Below, piece after piece: positions 44,242-53,884 of a stretch of DNA of 64,000 nt. Source of the stretch: Bryobacteraceae bacterium (GTDB lineage Bacteria; Acidobacteriota; Terriglobia; Bryobacterales; Bryobacteraceae); contig BPGE01000001.1 in assembly GCA_026002875.1 (NCBI GenBank), positions 3,286,001 to 3,350,000 on the forward strand. Direction: 5' to 3'. The notes under the pieces were generated by a model. It made no database searches. It saw only the letters and a program-made list of their open reading frames with translations, and had not been told where the DNA came from. The translations under genes were made by a program, and so were the position numbers. Every line of letters begins with the position of its first letter. Position 1 is the first letter of the stretch.

Positions 44242-45663
44242 TCAGCTTTCCAGCTTCCCCGGCGCTTTGTTGTCGATTTTCACCCTGGCGCGGTTTTTCA
44301 GGGTCCGGATCGCCTTGTAGCTGCCCGTGACGATTTCGTCGCCCTCTTTGAGTCCGTCGAGCACTTCGATGTCGGTGGCGCCGGTGATGCCGGTTTTCAC
44401 TTCCCGGAACTCGGCCACGCCGTTGCGGACGACAAAGACGCCCTGCAGCTCCTCTTTCAGCTTCTTCTGTCTCTCTGGATCGGCGTTGCCGGCGGCCTGG
44501 ACGTTACCGGATTTCGTGTCGTCCTCGAGGTCGCCGCGCTGACGGACGGTGAGCGCCTGGATGGGGATGGACAGCGCTTTCTCGCGGGTGGCGGTGACGA
44601 TCTTGGCCGTGCAGCTGAGACCCGGACGAGCCTCATCGGGGGGGTTGTCGAGCGCGATGACCACCTTGAAATCCTTGGCTTCCTGGCTGGAGATGGCGCT
44701 CTGGCTGGCGGCGAGGCCGCTGGAACGGAGGATGGCGGTGTTGCCGATTTCGATGACCCGCCCCTTGAAGACGCGGTTCGGCATGGCGTCGATGGTGACA
44801 TCGGCCACCTGGCCGAGCTTCACGTTGACGATGTCGGTTTCATCGACCTTGACTTCCGCCGTGATGACGCTCATGTCAGCGATGGTCATGATGAGCGAGG
44901 CGGCGGAGTTCTGCACGCCGGGCACGACGGTTTCGCCAACGCGCACGGGAAGATTGGTGACAATGCCGTCGATGGGAGAGATGGCGCTGTGCTTGTGAAG
45001 GACGTCGGCGACGCGGTCAACGGCCGCCCGCGCCTGGGCGACGCGGCGCTGGGCGGCGGCAAGCTGGGCCGCGGTCTGTTCGCGCTGAGCCTTCATCTGC
45101 GACAGCCGGGCCTCGGCCTCGCGGAGGGCGGCGGCCAGGGCTTCGTACTGCGACTTTTTGGCATCGAATTCCTGCTTGGCCACCAGCTTGTCCTGGAAGA
45201 GCTGGGCGGCGCGGTCGTAGTCGAGCTTGGCGCGCTCGAGTTCGGCGCGGGCGCGGTCGACGCCTGCGGCGGCAGTGCGCAGATTCTCGTCCATGGCGCG
45301 CAGTCCCGCTTCGGCGGCAGCCGACTCGGCCAGAGCCGAGTTCAGGGCGGCCTGCTGAGCCTGCAGATCGGCCTGCGCCTGGACGGATTCAAGCTTGGCC
45401 AGCACCTGATTTTTCCGGACGCGGTCGCCTTCCTTGACGTAGATCTCGGTGATGCGGCCCATGACGTTGGCCCCGATATTGACGTAATTGCGGGGCTTGA
45501 TCTCGCCGGAGGCCGTCACCAGGCTGACGAGATCCTGCCGGACGGCGCGCCCGGTCTGGACTGTGACGACGCCGTTCTGGCTGATCTTGACCTTGGCGAA
45601 GATCCCGCCTCCGATGAGGAGGACAAGGCCGGCGCCGATCATCCATTTCCACTTCCGTTTCAC
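44242..45663 (-). CDS. Periplasmic membrane-fusion protein (MacA/HlyD type)
   Basis: 473 residues from a GTG at 45663 with AGGAG 8 bases upstream. One N-terminal membrane anchor (about 7-25) is followed by the lipoyl half-motif region (VTASGEIKPRNYVNIGANVMGRITEIYVKEGDRVRK). A long alpha-helical hairpin (about 85-200) precedes the second lipoyl half (SAISPIDGIVTNLPVRVGETVVPG), a beta barrel and a membrane-proximal domain. It links an inner-membrane ABC transporter to an outer-membrane partner. It is probably co-transcribed with the ATPase downstream. Confidence 0.9.
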   Translation of the reverse strand: MKRKWKWMIGAGLVLLIGGGIFAKVKISQNGVVTVQTGRAVRQDLVSLVTASGEIKPRNYVNIGANVMGRITEIYVKEGDRVRKNQVLAKLESVQAQADLQAQQAALNSALAESAAAEAGLRAMDENLRTAAAGVDRARAELERAKLDYDRAAQLFQDKLVAKQEFDAKKSQYEALAAALREAEARLSQMKAQREQTAAQLAAAQRRVAQARAAVDRVADVLHKHSAISPIDGIVTNLPVRVGETVVPGVQNSAASLIMTIADMSVITAEVKVDETDIVNVKLGQVADVTIDAMPNRVFKGRVIEIGNTAILRSSGLAASQSAISSQEAKDFKVVIALDNPPDEARPGLSCTAKIVTATREKALSIPIQALTVRQRGDLEDDTKSGNVQAAGNADPERQKKLKEELQGVFVVRNGVAEFREVKTGITGATDIEVLDGLKEGDEIVTGSYKAIRTLKNRARVKIDNKAPGKLES

Positions 45664-45897
45664 AGCGATACTCCTGTCTGATAAAGACGCGGGCCGGCAG
45701 GGGTTTGTTCTCTAAAGTTGCACGAATTCTTTGAGCCGGCTGATGGTGCGCCGCCGAAGGGCGGCGGTCAGGTCGTTCATTTTTATTTTAGCGGGCAGAT
45801 GGCAGGGCCACGTCGAGGCGTCCGGAGGCGCGGCGCACCCGGGGATGGCCCGAGCTGGCAACTCAGGCTAAAGCCCGAGGCCTGTTGCGCCGATGGG

Positions 45898-47625
<1,728 letters not shown>

Positions 47626-47653
47626 CCCCTGGCTACTGGACTTGGAGTGAACT

Positions 47654-48319
47654 ATGGCGAAGATTCGGATCCTACTGGCGGATGATCACACGCTGTTCAG
47701 GCAGGGCGTCCGCCAACTGATCTCGTCCGAACCGGACATGGAGGTGGTCGGCGAAGCCTCCAATGGGGGCGATGCGGTCGAAAAGGCGGCCGAGTTGCGC
47801 CCTGATGTGGTTCTGATGGACATCGGCATGCCGGGCCTGAGCAGCTTCGAAGCCACGCGCCAGATCAAGAAAAATCGCCCTGACACAAAGGTCCTCATCC
47901 TGACCATGTACGACGACGAGGACTATCTGGTCGAGGGCATGGAGGTCGGCGCCAACGGCTATGTTCTGAAAGACAGCCCGTCCAATCAGCTCACCGGGGC
48001 GATCCGCGACGTCTGCCGCGGCGGCAGCTATCTGAGCCCGCGCATGCTGTCCCAGCTCGTCGACGATTTCCGGACCCGGATCAAATCCGCCAACCGCCTG
48101 CCCCGCTTCGCCACCCTTACGACCCGCGAGCGGGAAGTGCTGAAACTGCTGGCCGAAGGGAATTCCGTCAAAGAGATCGCCTGCGACCTGAACCTGAGCG
48201 TCAAGACCGTGGAAGCTCACAAGTTCAATCTGATGCGCAAACTGGACATTCACAACAAGGCTCAGCTAGTCCAGTACGCCATCCAGAAAAAGATCATAAA
48301 AATTCCCAATCTGGCCTGA
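47654..48319 (+). CDS. LuxR/NarL-family response regulator
   Basis: 221 residues. The receiver domain (1-125) has RILLADDHTLFRQGVRQLI, phospho-Asp in PDVVLMDIGMPG and Lys in YVLKDSPSNQLTGAI. The LuxR-type HTH (about 150-210) has LTTREREVLKLLAEGNSVKEIACDLNLSVKTVEAHK. It is the cognate partner of the histidine kinase encoded just before it. A strong terminator lies 87 bp after the stop. Confidence 0.95.
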   Translation: MAKIRILLADDHTLFRQGVRQLISSEPDMEVVGEASNGGDAVEKAAELRPDVVLMDIGMPGLSSFEATRQIKKNRPDTKVLILTMYDDEDYLVEGMEVGANGYVLKDSPSNQLTGAIRDVCRGGSYLSPRMLSQLVDDFRTRIKSANRLPRFATLTTREREVLKLLAEGNSVKEIACDLNLSVKTVEAHKFNLMRKLDIHNKAQLVQYAIQKKIIKIPNLA

Positions 48320-48405
48320 ACGCTCCTGACCATATTCGAGGGTTGCTCTCTCTCCTGCGGGCGTCCTCTGTCATCGGCATTCGATGCCCCACACGCACCT
48401 TCCTG

Positions 48406-48439
48406 CGGGCCCGTCCCTGCGACGGGCCCGATTTTTTTT
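48406..48439 (+). terminator. Rho-independent terminator of the two-component operon
   Basis: A perfect 10-bp stem (CGGGCCCGTC / GACGGGCCCG) with loop CCTGC is followed by one A and eight Ts (48432-48439). It ends the histidine kinase-response regulator transcript. Confidence 0.9.
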
Positions 48440-48734
48440 GGCCTCCATCGCCGGTTCAGCCGCTCGCCGCGCTCGGGTGGTTCTCGCGCGTGCCGGGATT
48501 CGCTGATGGTCCGCCGGAACCAGAACAGATCCGACGGGGGTCCGCCCGTCGACCGCCGGCCCATACGACGCTTCTGGCGGAATCGCATCACGGTCTGGCA
48601 GAAACTCCGGCACGCGCTGAACCTGCAAAGCCTCCACCACCTGCGTCCCTGTGACGTGCCCATTCTTCGCCCCACGTCCGGCTCGGATGCCGCGGGCCGC
48701 CCCCGCGCGGCTGATCGAACATTCCAGGAGCCCT
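48440..48734. other. Gene-poor stretch with a decayed gene remnant
   Basis: Between the terminator and the 145-bp repeats there is no credible intact gene. Part of it (48578-48642) resembles the 3' end of the peptidase gene further right. The remainder is GC-rich with short frames only. Confidence 0.6.
48578..48642 (-). pseudogene. Decayed duplicate of the 3' end of the DmpA-type peptidase gene
   Basis: An ungapped alignment of about 65 bases with 49363-49427 is roughly 80% identical by eye. On the minus strand it reads VEALQVQRVPEFLPDRDAIP, against VEALPVQRVLEILRDRKAIP at the C-terminus of the intact peptidase. No upstream homologous coding part is seen, so it is a fragment, not a gene. Confidence 0.6.
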
Positions 48735-49208
48735 CATGACCCTCCGGGACATCAGCATCATTGAAAATCGCGGCGCCCTACGGCGGGTTCTGTGCCGCGA
48801 ACGAAGGCGGCGTCAGCCGCCGAAAGTGAGCGGTTCCCTCGCGGCCCCACAACCCAACGGAGATTTTCGAGGGAGACTCCATGACCCTCCGGGACATCAG
48901 CATCATTGAAAATCGCGGCGCCCTACGGCGGGTTCTGTGCCGCGAACGAAGGCGGCGTCAGCCGCCGAAAGTGAGCGGTTCCCTCGCGGCCCCACAACCC
49001 AACGGAGATTATCGAGGGAGACTCCATGACCCTCCGGGACATCAGCATCATTGAAAATCGCGGCGCTCTACGGCGGGTTCTGTGCCGCGAACGAAGGCGG
49101 CGTCAGCCGCCGAAAGTGAGCGGTTCCCTCGCGGCCCCACAACCCAACGGAGATTTTGGAGGGAGACTCCATGACCCTCCGGGACATCAGCATCATTGAA
49201 AATCGCGG
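48735..49208. repeat. 145-bp tandem repeats, three full copies and one partial
   Basis: Copies begin at the ATG of CATGACCCTCCGGGACATCA at 48736, 48881, 49026 and 49171, an exact 145-bp period; the last diverges after about 38 bp. Copies differ by only a few bases, so duplication is recent. Each junction has GAGGGAG five bases before an ATG followed by codons for MTLRDISIIENRG, like a repeated translation start, but no repeat carries a full gene. Each unit also holds nested inverted repeats: outer GCCGCGA/TCGCGGC and inner GGCGGC/GCCGCC. Confidence 0.92.
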
Positions 49209-49358
49209 CGGAGTACGGCTGGAAGGCGGTCGCTTTCGGGCGCTTCGCGCCTTTGTCTGCGGCACGGATCCCGCCGCAGGGCGCAGCAATTCTCATCCAT
49301 GCTGGTGTCCCGGAAGTCGATCGCGGCGCCCCGGCAGGGGCGTGCCGGCCACGGACGC

Positions 49359-50423
49359 TCACGGAATGGCTTTGCGGTCTCGCAGAATCTCAAGCACGCG
49401 CTGTACCGGCAGCGCCTCCACACGGCGGCCGTTGCCCTCCATCGTGCGTGCGCGGAACAGGGAGTTGTAGACCGCCTCCTCGGTGGCTTCGATGACCGCT
49501 TCGAATAGCGGCGACATGGCGTCGTTTGGCAGCAGCCGTTCCTGCCGCCGGGCTGTGCTGAACGCGATGGCGTAGTCCCCGCTGCCGTTGGAGCCGGCCG
49601 CGCCGGTGCGTCCGAGGCCAAGCGCGCTGCGCGCGGCCATGCGTTTCAGGTTGCGCGCATCCACGGGGGCATCGGTGGCGATGACGACGATCACGCTCCC
49701 GTCTTTGGATTCTGTCCCGCTGGCGCGCAACAGTCTGCCGACAGGCACGCCGAGAATGTGCAGATCGCCGCCATAGTTGGTCTGTACGAGCACGCCGACC
49801 GTCCATTCACCGGCCCTGCGGCTCGACGTGCCGATGCCGCCCTTCCATCCGAACGCCACCGTGCCCGTTCCCGCGCCGACGGCCCCTTCCTCGACAGGGC
49901 CTTCACGGGCTTCCCGAATCGCCGCAAACACTTCGCGCCTGCCGACGTGCCGACCGCGGATGTCGTTCAGCCACCCGTCGTTGGTTTCGGCAACAAGCGG
50001 GTTGATGCTGCGGACCTGCTCATTGCCGGGGAGTGACAGCATGTAGTCGAGCAGGGCATCCGCAACGCGCGGAACGTTGAGCGTGGAGGTCAACAGAATC
50101 GGGGTTTCGATTTCACCGAGCTCGTCCACCTGCGTCGAGCCCATCAGCTTGCCAAAGCCGTTGAAGACGAATACCGCGCAGGGGACTTTGTCGCGGAACA
50201 GGCTGCCTCCGTGCGGAAGCACCGCCGTGACGCCGGTGCGCACAGACTCCCCCTGGATGAGGGTCGCATGGCCGACCCGCACGCCCGGAACGTCCGTGAT
50301 GGCGTTCCAACGTCCGCGCGCAAGCCGCCCCGGCGCGAGTCCCAGATCCCGGGCCCGGGGCGCTGATGGCTGAGCGGAGATCGCGAGACAGCAGCAAAAG
50401 AAGAGGACAAGCCACGACCGCAT
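49359..50423 (-). CDS. P1-family peptidase (DmpA-type aminopeptidase, S58)
   Basis: 354 residues with a signal peptide (about 1-17). The DmpA-family signatures are ITDVPGVRVGHATLIQGESVRTGVTAVLP, GEIETPILLTSTLNVPRVADALL, LVAETNDGWLNDIRG, GAVGAGTGTVAFGWKGGIGTSSR and GSNGSGDYAIAFSTA. The last is probably the region of the self-cleavage site and nucleophile. These enzymes autoprocess and remove N-terminal residues from peptides, often D-amino-acid or beta-peptide substrates. It is likely periplasmic. Its 3' end is partly duplicated at 48578-48642. Confidence 0.88.
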   Translation of the reverse strand: MRSWLVLFFCCCLAISAQPSAPRARDLGLAPGRLARGRWNAITDVPGVRVGHATLIQGESVRTGVTAVLPHGGSLFRDKVPCAVFVFNGFGKLMGSTQVDELGEIETPILLTSTLNVPRVADALLDYMLSLPGNEQVRSINPLVAETNDGWLNDIRGRHVGRREVFAAIREAREGPVEEGAVGAGTGTVAFGWKGGIGTSSRRAGEWTVGVLVQTNYGGDLHILGVPVGRLLRASGTESKDGSVIVVIATDAPVDARNLKRMAARSALGLGRTGAAGSNGSGDYAIAFSTARRQERLLPNDAMSPLFEAVIEATEEAVYNSLFRARTMEGNGRRVEALPVQRVLEILRDRKAIP

Positions 50424-50468
50424 GGCTTCACATTACCGCGGCCGCGGCGCGCCCTCGGCGGCGGGCTG

Positions 50469-50675
50469 TCACTGGACGCGGACGACGTTTTCCGCCTGAA
50501 GACCCTTAGGCCCTGTCTTCACTTCGAACTCGACTTCCATCCCCTCGTCCAGGGTGCGATAGCCCTGCATCTGGATGGCCGAGAAATGCACAAAGACGTC
50601 TTCGCCCGTGCTCCTCTGAATAAAGCCGTAACCCTTGGCGGCGTTGAACCACTTCACAACACCTTTTTCTCTCAC
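50469..50675 (-). CDS. Cold-shock domain protein
   Basis: 68 residues from a GTG at 50675 with AGGAG 8 bases upstream; a longer frame upstream has an unlikely N-terminus. The RNA-binding motifs are [14 protein letters not shown] (RNP1) and DVFVHFSAI (RNP2). It is a cytosolic single-strand nucleic-acid binder of the CspA family. Between this gene and the IS element there is no other gene; the region downstream of the promoter side is interrupted by the IS insertion 109 bp away. Confidence 0.93.
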   Translation of the reverse strand: MREKGVVKWFNAAKGYGFIQRSTGEDVFVHFSAIQMQGYRTLDEGMEVEFEVKTGPKGLQAENVVRVQ

Positions 50676-50787
50676 AACCGCAGCTCCTGACGAAATTCTC
50701 GATGCCCGGGCGTACACACCACACTCCCAGCCTGCCAGCAAAGAAGGGGGATTGAATTTCAGCAAGACCGGAACAGGTGCGGCCTAG

Positions 50788-52107
50788 CAGGTCGCTGAAA
50801 AAACGCCCGCGCGGAGCCGAAAATTGTTCTGTTTTTCGATTTCCGCCCAAGAGGAAGCCCTGGGAACGGATCGCCCCCCTGCCCACTCGCCTTCCAGCGG
50901 CCATTGGAAGGCCGCCGGAAGGCTGTTTCCGCGCTCCTCAGGCAGTCGCCGCCGCCATCAGGTTCCTCATCCTCACCAGATTGTATGCGGCTGCCGCCAG
51001 CGTGAACAGCCATCCCACCTTCTCCCGCCCCCTCAGCTTCACCTTCCTCAGCCCCGCCACCACCTTCGCCCATCCGAAGAACTCCTCCACCAGCTTCCGC
51101 CTCCTCTGGCTCATCCAGTAGCCTTCATGCCGCGTCGTCCTCCCATCCACCGCGCTGCGCCGTCCGCTCACGTTCTGCGCCACATGCGGCGTCACGTTCA
51201 GATCCTTCATCTGCTCCACAAACTCCCGCGTGTCGTACCCCTTGTCTCCGGCCAGCGTCACCCGCTTCGTCCCTCCCGGAATCTCCCGCGCCATCTCCAC
51301 CGCCGCTTCCCGCTCCGCCCGCCCGTAGGCTTTCGTCACCCGCACGTTCACGATCAGCCCGTGCCGGTTCTCTCCCAGCACGTGTCCCAGATAGCTCAGC
51401 TTCGCCTCCGCCGTCTGACTCTTCCGCCACAGCCGCGCCTCCGGATCCGTCACCGACTCGTGCGTCTCATTCGACCGCTGCTGCCCCCGGAAGTCCACTT
51501 CCCGATTCCGCCCACCCTGTTTCGGTTCGTCCTCATCCGACTTCTCCTGTTTCGGCCGGAAGCTCTTCTGGCTCGCCCACGCCTCCACCATCGTCCCGTC
51601 CACCGAAAAATGCTCGCTCGACATCAGCCCCTGCTGCTTCGCCTGCCGCACGATCTCGCCAAAGAACTGCCGCGCTACGTCCCCTTCCAGCAGCCGGTCC
51701 CGGTTCTTCGTGAACACCGTCGCGTGCCAGACCTCCTCGCTCATCCCCAGACCCACGAACCACCGGAACAGCAGGTTGTAGCGCAGCTGCTCGACCAGCA
51801 TCCTCTCGCTCCGGATTGTGTACAGCAGCATCAGCAACTGCGCCCGCAGCAGCCGCTCCGGCGCGATCGACGGCCGCCCCACTTCTCCGTAAATCTCATC
51901 GAAGGTGTCGTCCAGCCTCTGCAGCGCCTCGTCCACCATCGCCCGGATCGGCCGCAGCGGGTGATCGGCCGGCACCAGATCCTCCAGGCTCGCGTACAGG
52001 AACATCTCTTGCTGCTGACGGTCTTCTCCTCTCATGGCGTCCCTATGCCAGTAAAGACGCATCAAACAATTCCGAGGTGTCTTGTTCCGGAGTTTTTCAG
52101 CGACCTG
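50788..52107 (-). mobile_element. IS5-family insertion sequence (1,320 bp), intact
   Basis: Perfect 15-bp terminal inverted repeats (CAGGTCGCTGAAAAA at 50788-50802 and its complement at 52093-52107) flank one transposase gene. The 4-bp direct repeat CTAG (50784-50787 and 52108-52111) is the target duplication, as expected for the IS5 family. Removing the element joins GAACAGGTGCGGC-CTAG-GGCACGCAACCTGTTC, an imperfect palindrome, so the element landed in the centre of an inverted repeat. Confidence 0.93.
50938..52065 (-). CDS. IS5-family transposase (DDE)
   Basis: 375 residues, apparently full length. The DDE residues are likely in FSVDGTMVEAWAS, LAGDKGYDTREF and KLVEEFFGWAKVVAGLRK; the N-terminal half has PADHPLRPIRAMVDEALQRL and a helical DUF772-type region. 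The start at 52065 (MMRLYWHRDAM) or the ATG at 52035 (MRGEDRQQQ) could be used. It is the sole gene of the IS and cuts and pastes the element. Confidence 0.95.
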   Translation of the reverse strand: MMRLYWHRDAMRGEDRQQQEMFLYASLEDLVPADHPLRPIRAMVDEALQRLDDTFDEIYGEVGRPSIAPERLLRAQLLMLLYTIRSERMLVEQLRYNLLFRWFVGLGMSEEVWHATVFTKNRDRLLEGDVARQFFGEIVRQAKQQGLMSSEHFSVDGTMVEAWASQKSFRPKQEKSDEDEPKQGGRNREVDFRGQQRSNETHESVTDPEARLWRKSQTAEAKLSYLGHVLGENRHGLIVNVRVTKAYGRAEREAAVEMAREIPGGTKRVTLAGDKGYDTREFVEQMKDLNVTPHVAQNVSGRRSAVDGRTTRHEGYWMSQRRRKLVEEFFGWAKVVAGLRKVKLRGREKVGWLFTLAAAAYNLVRMRNLMAAATA

Positions 52108-52250
52108 CTAGGGCACGCAACCTGTTCTAATGGACTCTGGAATGGCGGTGAAGGGTGCAAGATTCTTTGCCCGACGGGCCATCTGACGGGGGGTGTTGCG
52201 CGGGAGACAGATGCCAGAATGGCAGCAAACTCTTTCTGGAAGGCAAAACG

Positions 52251-53027
52251 ATGCCTGTTGATGAAAATCTCAGCAGTCCTGTTGCTGTGTTGCGTGAAAA
52301 TCGTGTTACACGCATTGTGCTGAATGACCCTGGGAAACGGAACCGGCTCACACCCGGGATGGCCTCCGCACTGGCAGAGGTACTGTTCGAGGCTGCTGAC
52401 GACCCGGGCGTCGGATCAGTGCTGCTCGAACAACGCGGGGAGGTGTTCTGTTCGGGTTTCGACTTCGAAGCGCTTGCGCTGGCCGGGGATCCCGAACCAT
52501 TCCGGCGGCTGTTCAGCCTGCGGCAGAAGCTTCGGAAACCGGCTGTGGCAGCAGTGCACGGCGCCTGCGCAGGCGCTGGAATCGGACTCCTTTTACAGTG
52601 CCACTATGTGCTGGCGGCTCAGGGAACGAAATTCGCGGTGACGGACATCCACTCTGCATGCTGGCCCGTTCTTTACTACGGCGCCCTCTGCGCCGCCATG
52701 GGTCCGCGGCGAGCCTGCGAACTCTCACTGACAGGAAGGGTCTTCTCCGCCGCGGATGCCCTGTCTTACGGGCTGGTTCAGGAGCTTGTGCCGGAGTTTG
52801 AACTGGAGGACCGGGCGCTGCAGATGGCAGCCGGGCTTGCCTCCCTCAGCCCGGCGGCGGTCGCCGCGGGGCTGGAATTTGCGGCGGGTTTTTTTCCAGG
52901 AAGCGCGGAAAATCATGCGGCGGAGCGGTTCCGTGAAGCAACCTGCTCGCCTGATTTCCGCGAGGCTTTGGCCGCAGCGAGCGGACGCCGCAGGCCGGAA
53001 TGGCCCTCCCTGCGGGGAAATGCATGA
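52251..53027 (+). CDS. Enoyl-CoA hydratase/isomerase-like protein
   Basis: 258 residues from the ATG at 52251 (GGAAGG 7 bases upstream). The crotonase fold shows RIVLNDPGKRNRLTPGMASAL, VFCSGFDFEAL, AVHGACAGAGIGLLLQCHYVLA and a C-terminal helix region. Of the two hydratase catalytic Glu residues, the second is present (ACELSLTG) but the first appears to be Asp in VTDIHSACWP. Reaction and substrate are therefore uncertain; hydratase, isomerase or another crotonase activity is possible. Confidence 0.85.
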   Translation: MPVDENLSSPVAVLRENRVTRIVLNDPGKRNRLTPGMASALAEVLFEAADDPGVGSVLLEQRGEVFCSGFDFEALALAGDPEPFRRLFSLRQKLRKPAVAAVHGACAGAGIGLLLQCHYVLAAQGTKFAVTDIHSACWPVLYYGALCAAMGPRRACELSLTGRVFSAADALSYGLVQELVPEFELEDRALQMAAGLASLSPAAVAAGLEFAAGFFPGSAENHAAERFREATCSPDFREALAAASGRRRPEWPSLRGNA

Positions 53028-53032
53028 AAAAA

Positions 53033-53054
53033 GGCGCGGGCCGGGGCCCGCGCC
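53033..53054. terminator. Bidirectional-looking hairpin terminator
   Basis: Stem GGCGCGGGCC / GGCCCGCGCC (about 9-10 bp) lies between two convergent genes. On the minus strand it is followed by a run of six Ts (from the A-run just before 53033), so it is a good terminator for the DUF4397 gene. On the plus strand the T-run is missing. Confidence 0.75.
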
Positions 53055-53076
53055 TGAGGGAAGAATGGAATGAACG

Positions 53077-53763
53077 TTAGTTGCGGTCGGGCAGCAGAAT
53101 GAGGTCGAAGGGAGCGCCGCCGCCCTTGTTGTCCACCGCGATGATCGTGCGGATCATGCCGCCCCACGTCACAAGACGATGGCTGTCAATCGCGATCGTC
53201 TTCGTGCCGGCAACCGCAACGCGGGCCTGATACATGCCGATGGGCACGGAAAGATATCCGGACGCCGCGTTGAACGGGACGTTGGTCAGCACGGGCTGCT
53301 TGCCGGTCAGCGTCTCGAAGGGGGTGGTCACATAGACGTCCACCGCCGGAGCGCCAGGAGCGGTGTGGGCCACGCGGAACTTGACCCGGCCCTCTTCAGG
53401 AGCGCTGTTGTCGTCTTCGAGCAGCTTCACATCGAAGCCCGGCGTCTTGCCCGCGCCCGCATAGCCGACGGCGATCGCCGTGTAGTCCCTGCCAGCCTGA
53501 ACAGGCACGCTGAGCTGCTTCACCACGGTGTTCGTGCCCGTCACCTTGATCTCGACGTTGTAAGTACCGGCCGGGAGGCTCAGATACTCGGAATACTCAC
53601 GGAAGGGCAAGTTCTCGAGCACCATGGCCCCGTTCACATAAATGTCCACAGCAGGAGCGTCAGGCGAGGCGTGCACAATGCGCACACGCGCGCCGGAGCC
53701 CTGCGCCATCGCCATACCAGCAACCGCCAGCACGGTTGCGCACACCAACAGCAGTCGTTTCAT
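53077..53763 (-). CDS. DUF4397 domain protein, secreted
   Basis: 228 residues with a signal peptide (MKRLLLVCATVLAVAGMAMA). Two DUF4397 repeats are visible: VRIVHASPDAPAVDIYVNGAMVLENLPF and FRVAHTAPGAPAVDVYVTTPFETLTG. The domain is a beta sandwich with no known reaction and is common in secreted bacterial proteins. AGAGGAG lies upstream of the ATG. It forms a single-gene unit. Confidence 0.9.
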   Translation of the reverse strand: MKRLLLVCATVLAVAGMAMAQGSGARVRIVHASPDAPAVDIYVNGAMVLENLPFREYSEYLSLPAGTYNVEIKVTGTNTVVKQLSVPVQAGRDYTAIAVGYAGAGKTPGFDVKLLEDDNSAPEEGRVKFRVAHTAPGAPAVDVYVTTPFETLTGKQPVLTNVPFNAASGYLSVPIGMYQARVAVAGTKTIAIDSHRLVTWGGMIRTIIAVDNKGGGAPFDLILLPDRN

Positions 53764-53858
53764 CGCTACTCCTCTGACTTTCGTGGGAATTCGCTAACCG
53801 GAATCTGTGAAAGATCCGCTAACACTGCACTAGGTGCATGGAGAAGGCCGATAGATGC

Positions 53859-53879
53859 AAAAAATCCGCACGGGATTTT
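53859..53879 (-). terminator. Terminator of the small TonB receptor gene
   Basis: On the minus strand AAAATCC and GGATTTT form a 7-bp stem with loop CGTGC, followed by two more Ts. It begins a few bases after the receptor stop at 53885. Confidence 0.6.
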
Positions 53880-53884
53880 CCTCT

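Noticed and set aside
45712-45780. 22-codon minus-strand frame (MNDLTAALRRRTISRLKEFVQL) before the membrane-fusion protein gene
   Set aside because: No ribosome site precedes it, and a frame this short arises by chance. A leader-peptide role would need conservation in relatives.
48371-48675. Small minus-strand genes in the gene-poor kilobase
   Set aside because: The frames overlap the terminator and the decayed peptidase fragment and lack ribosome sites, so they are not reported as genes.
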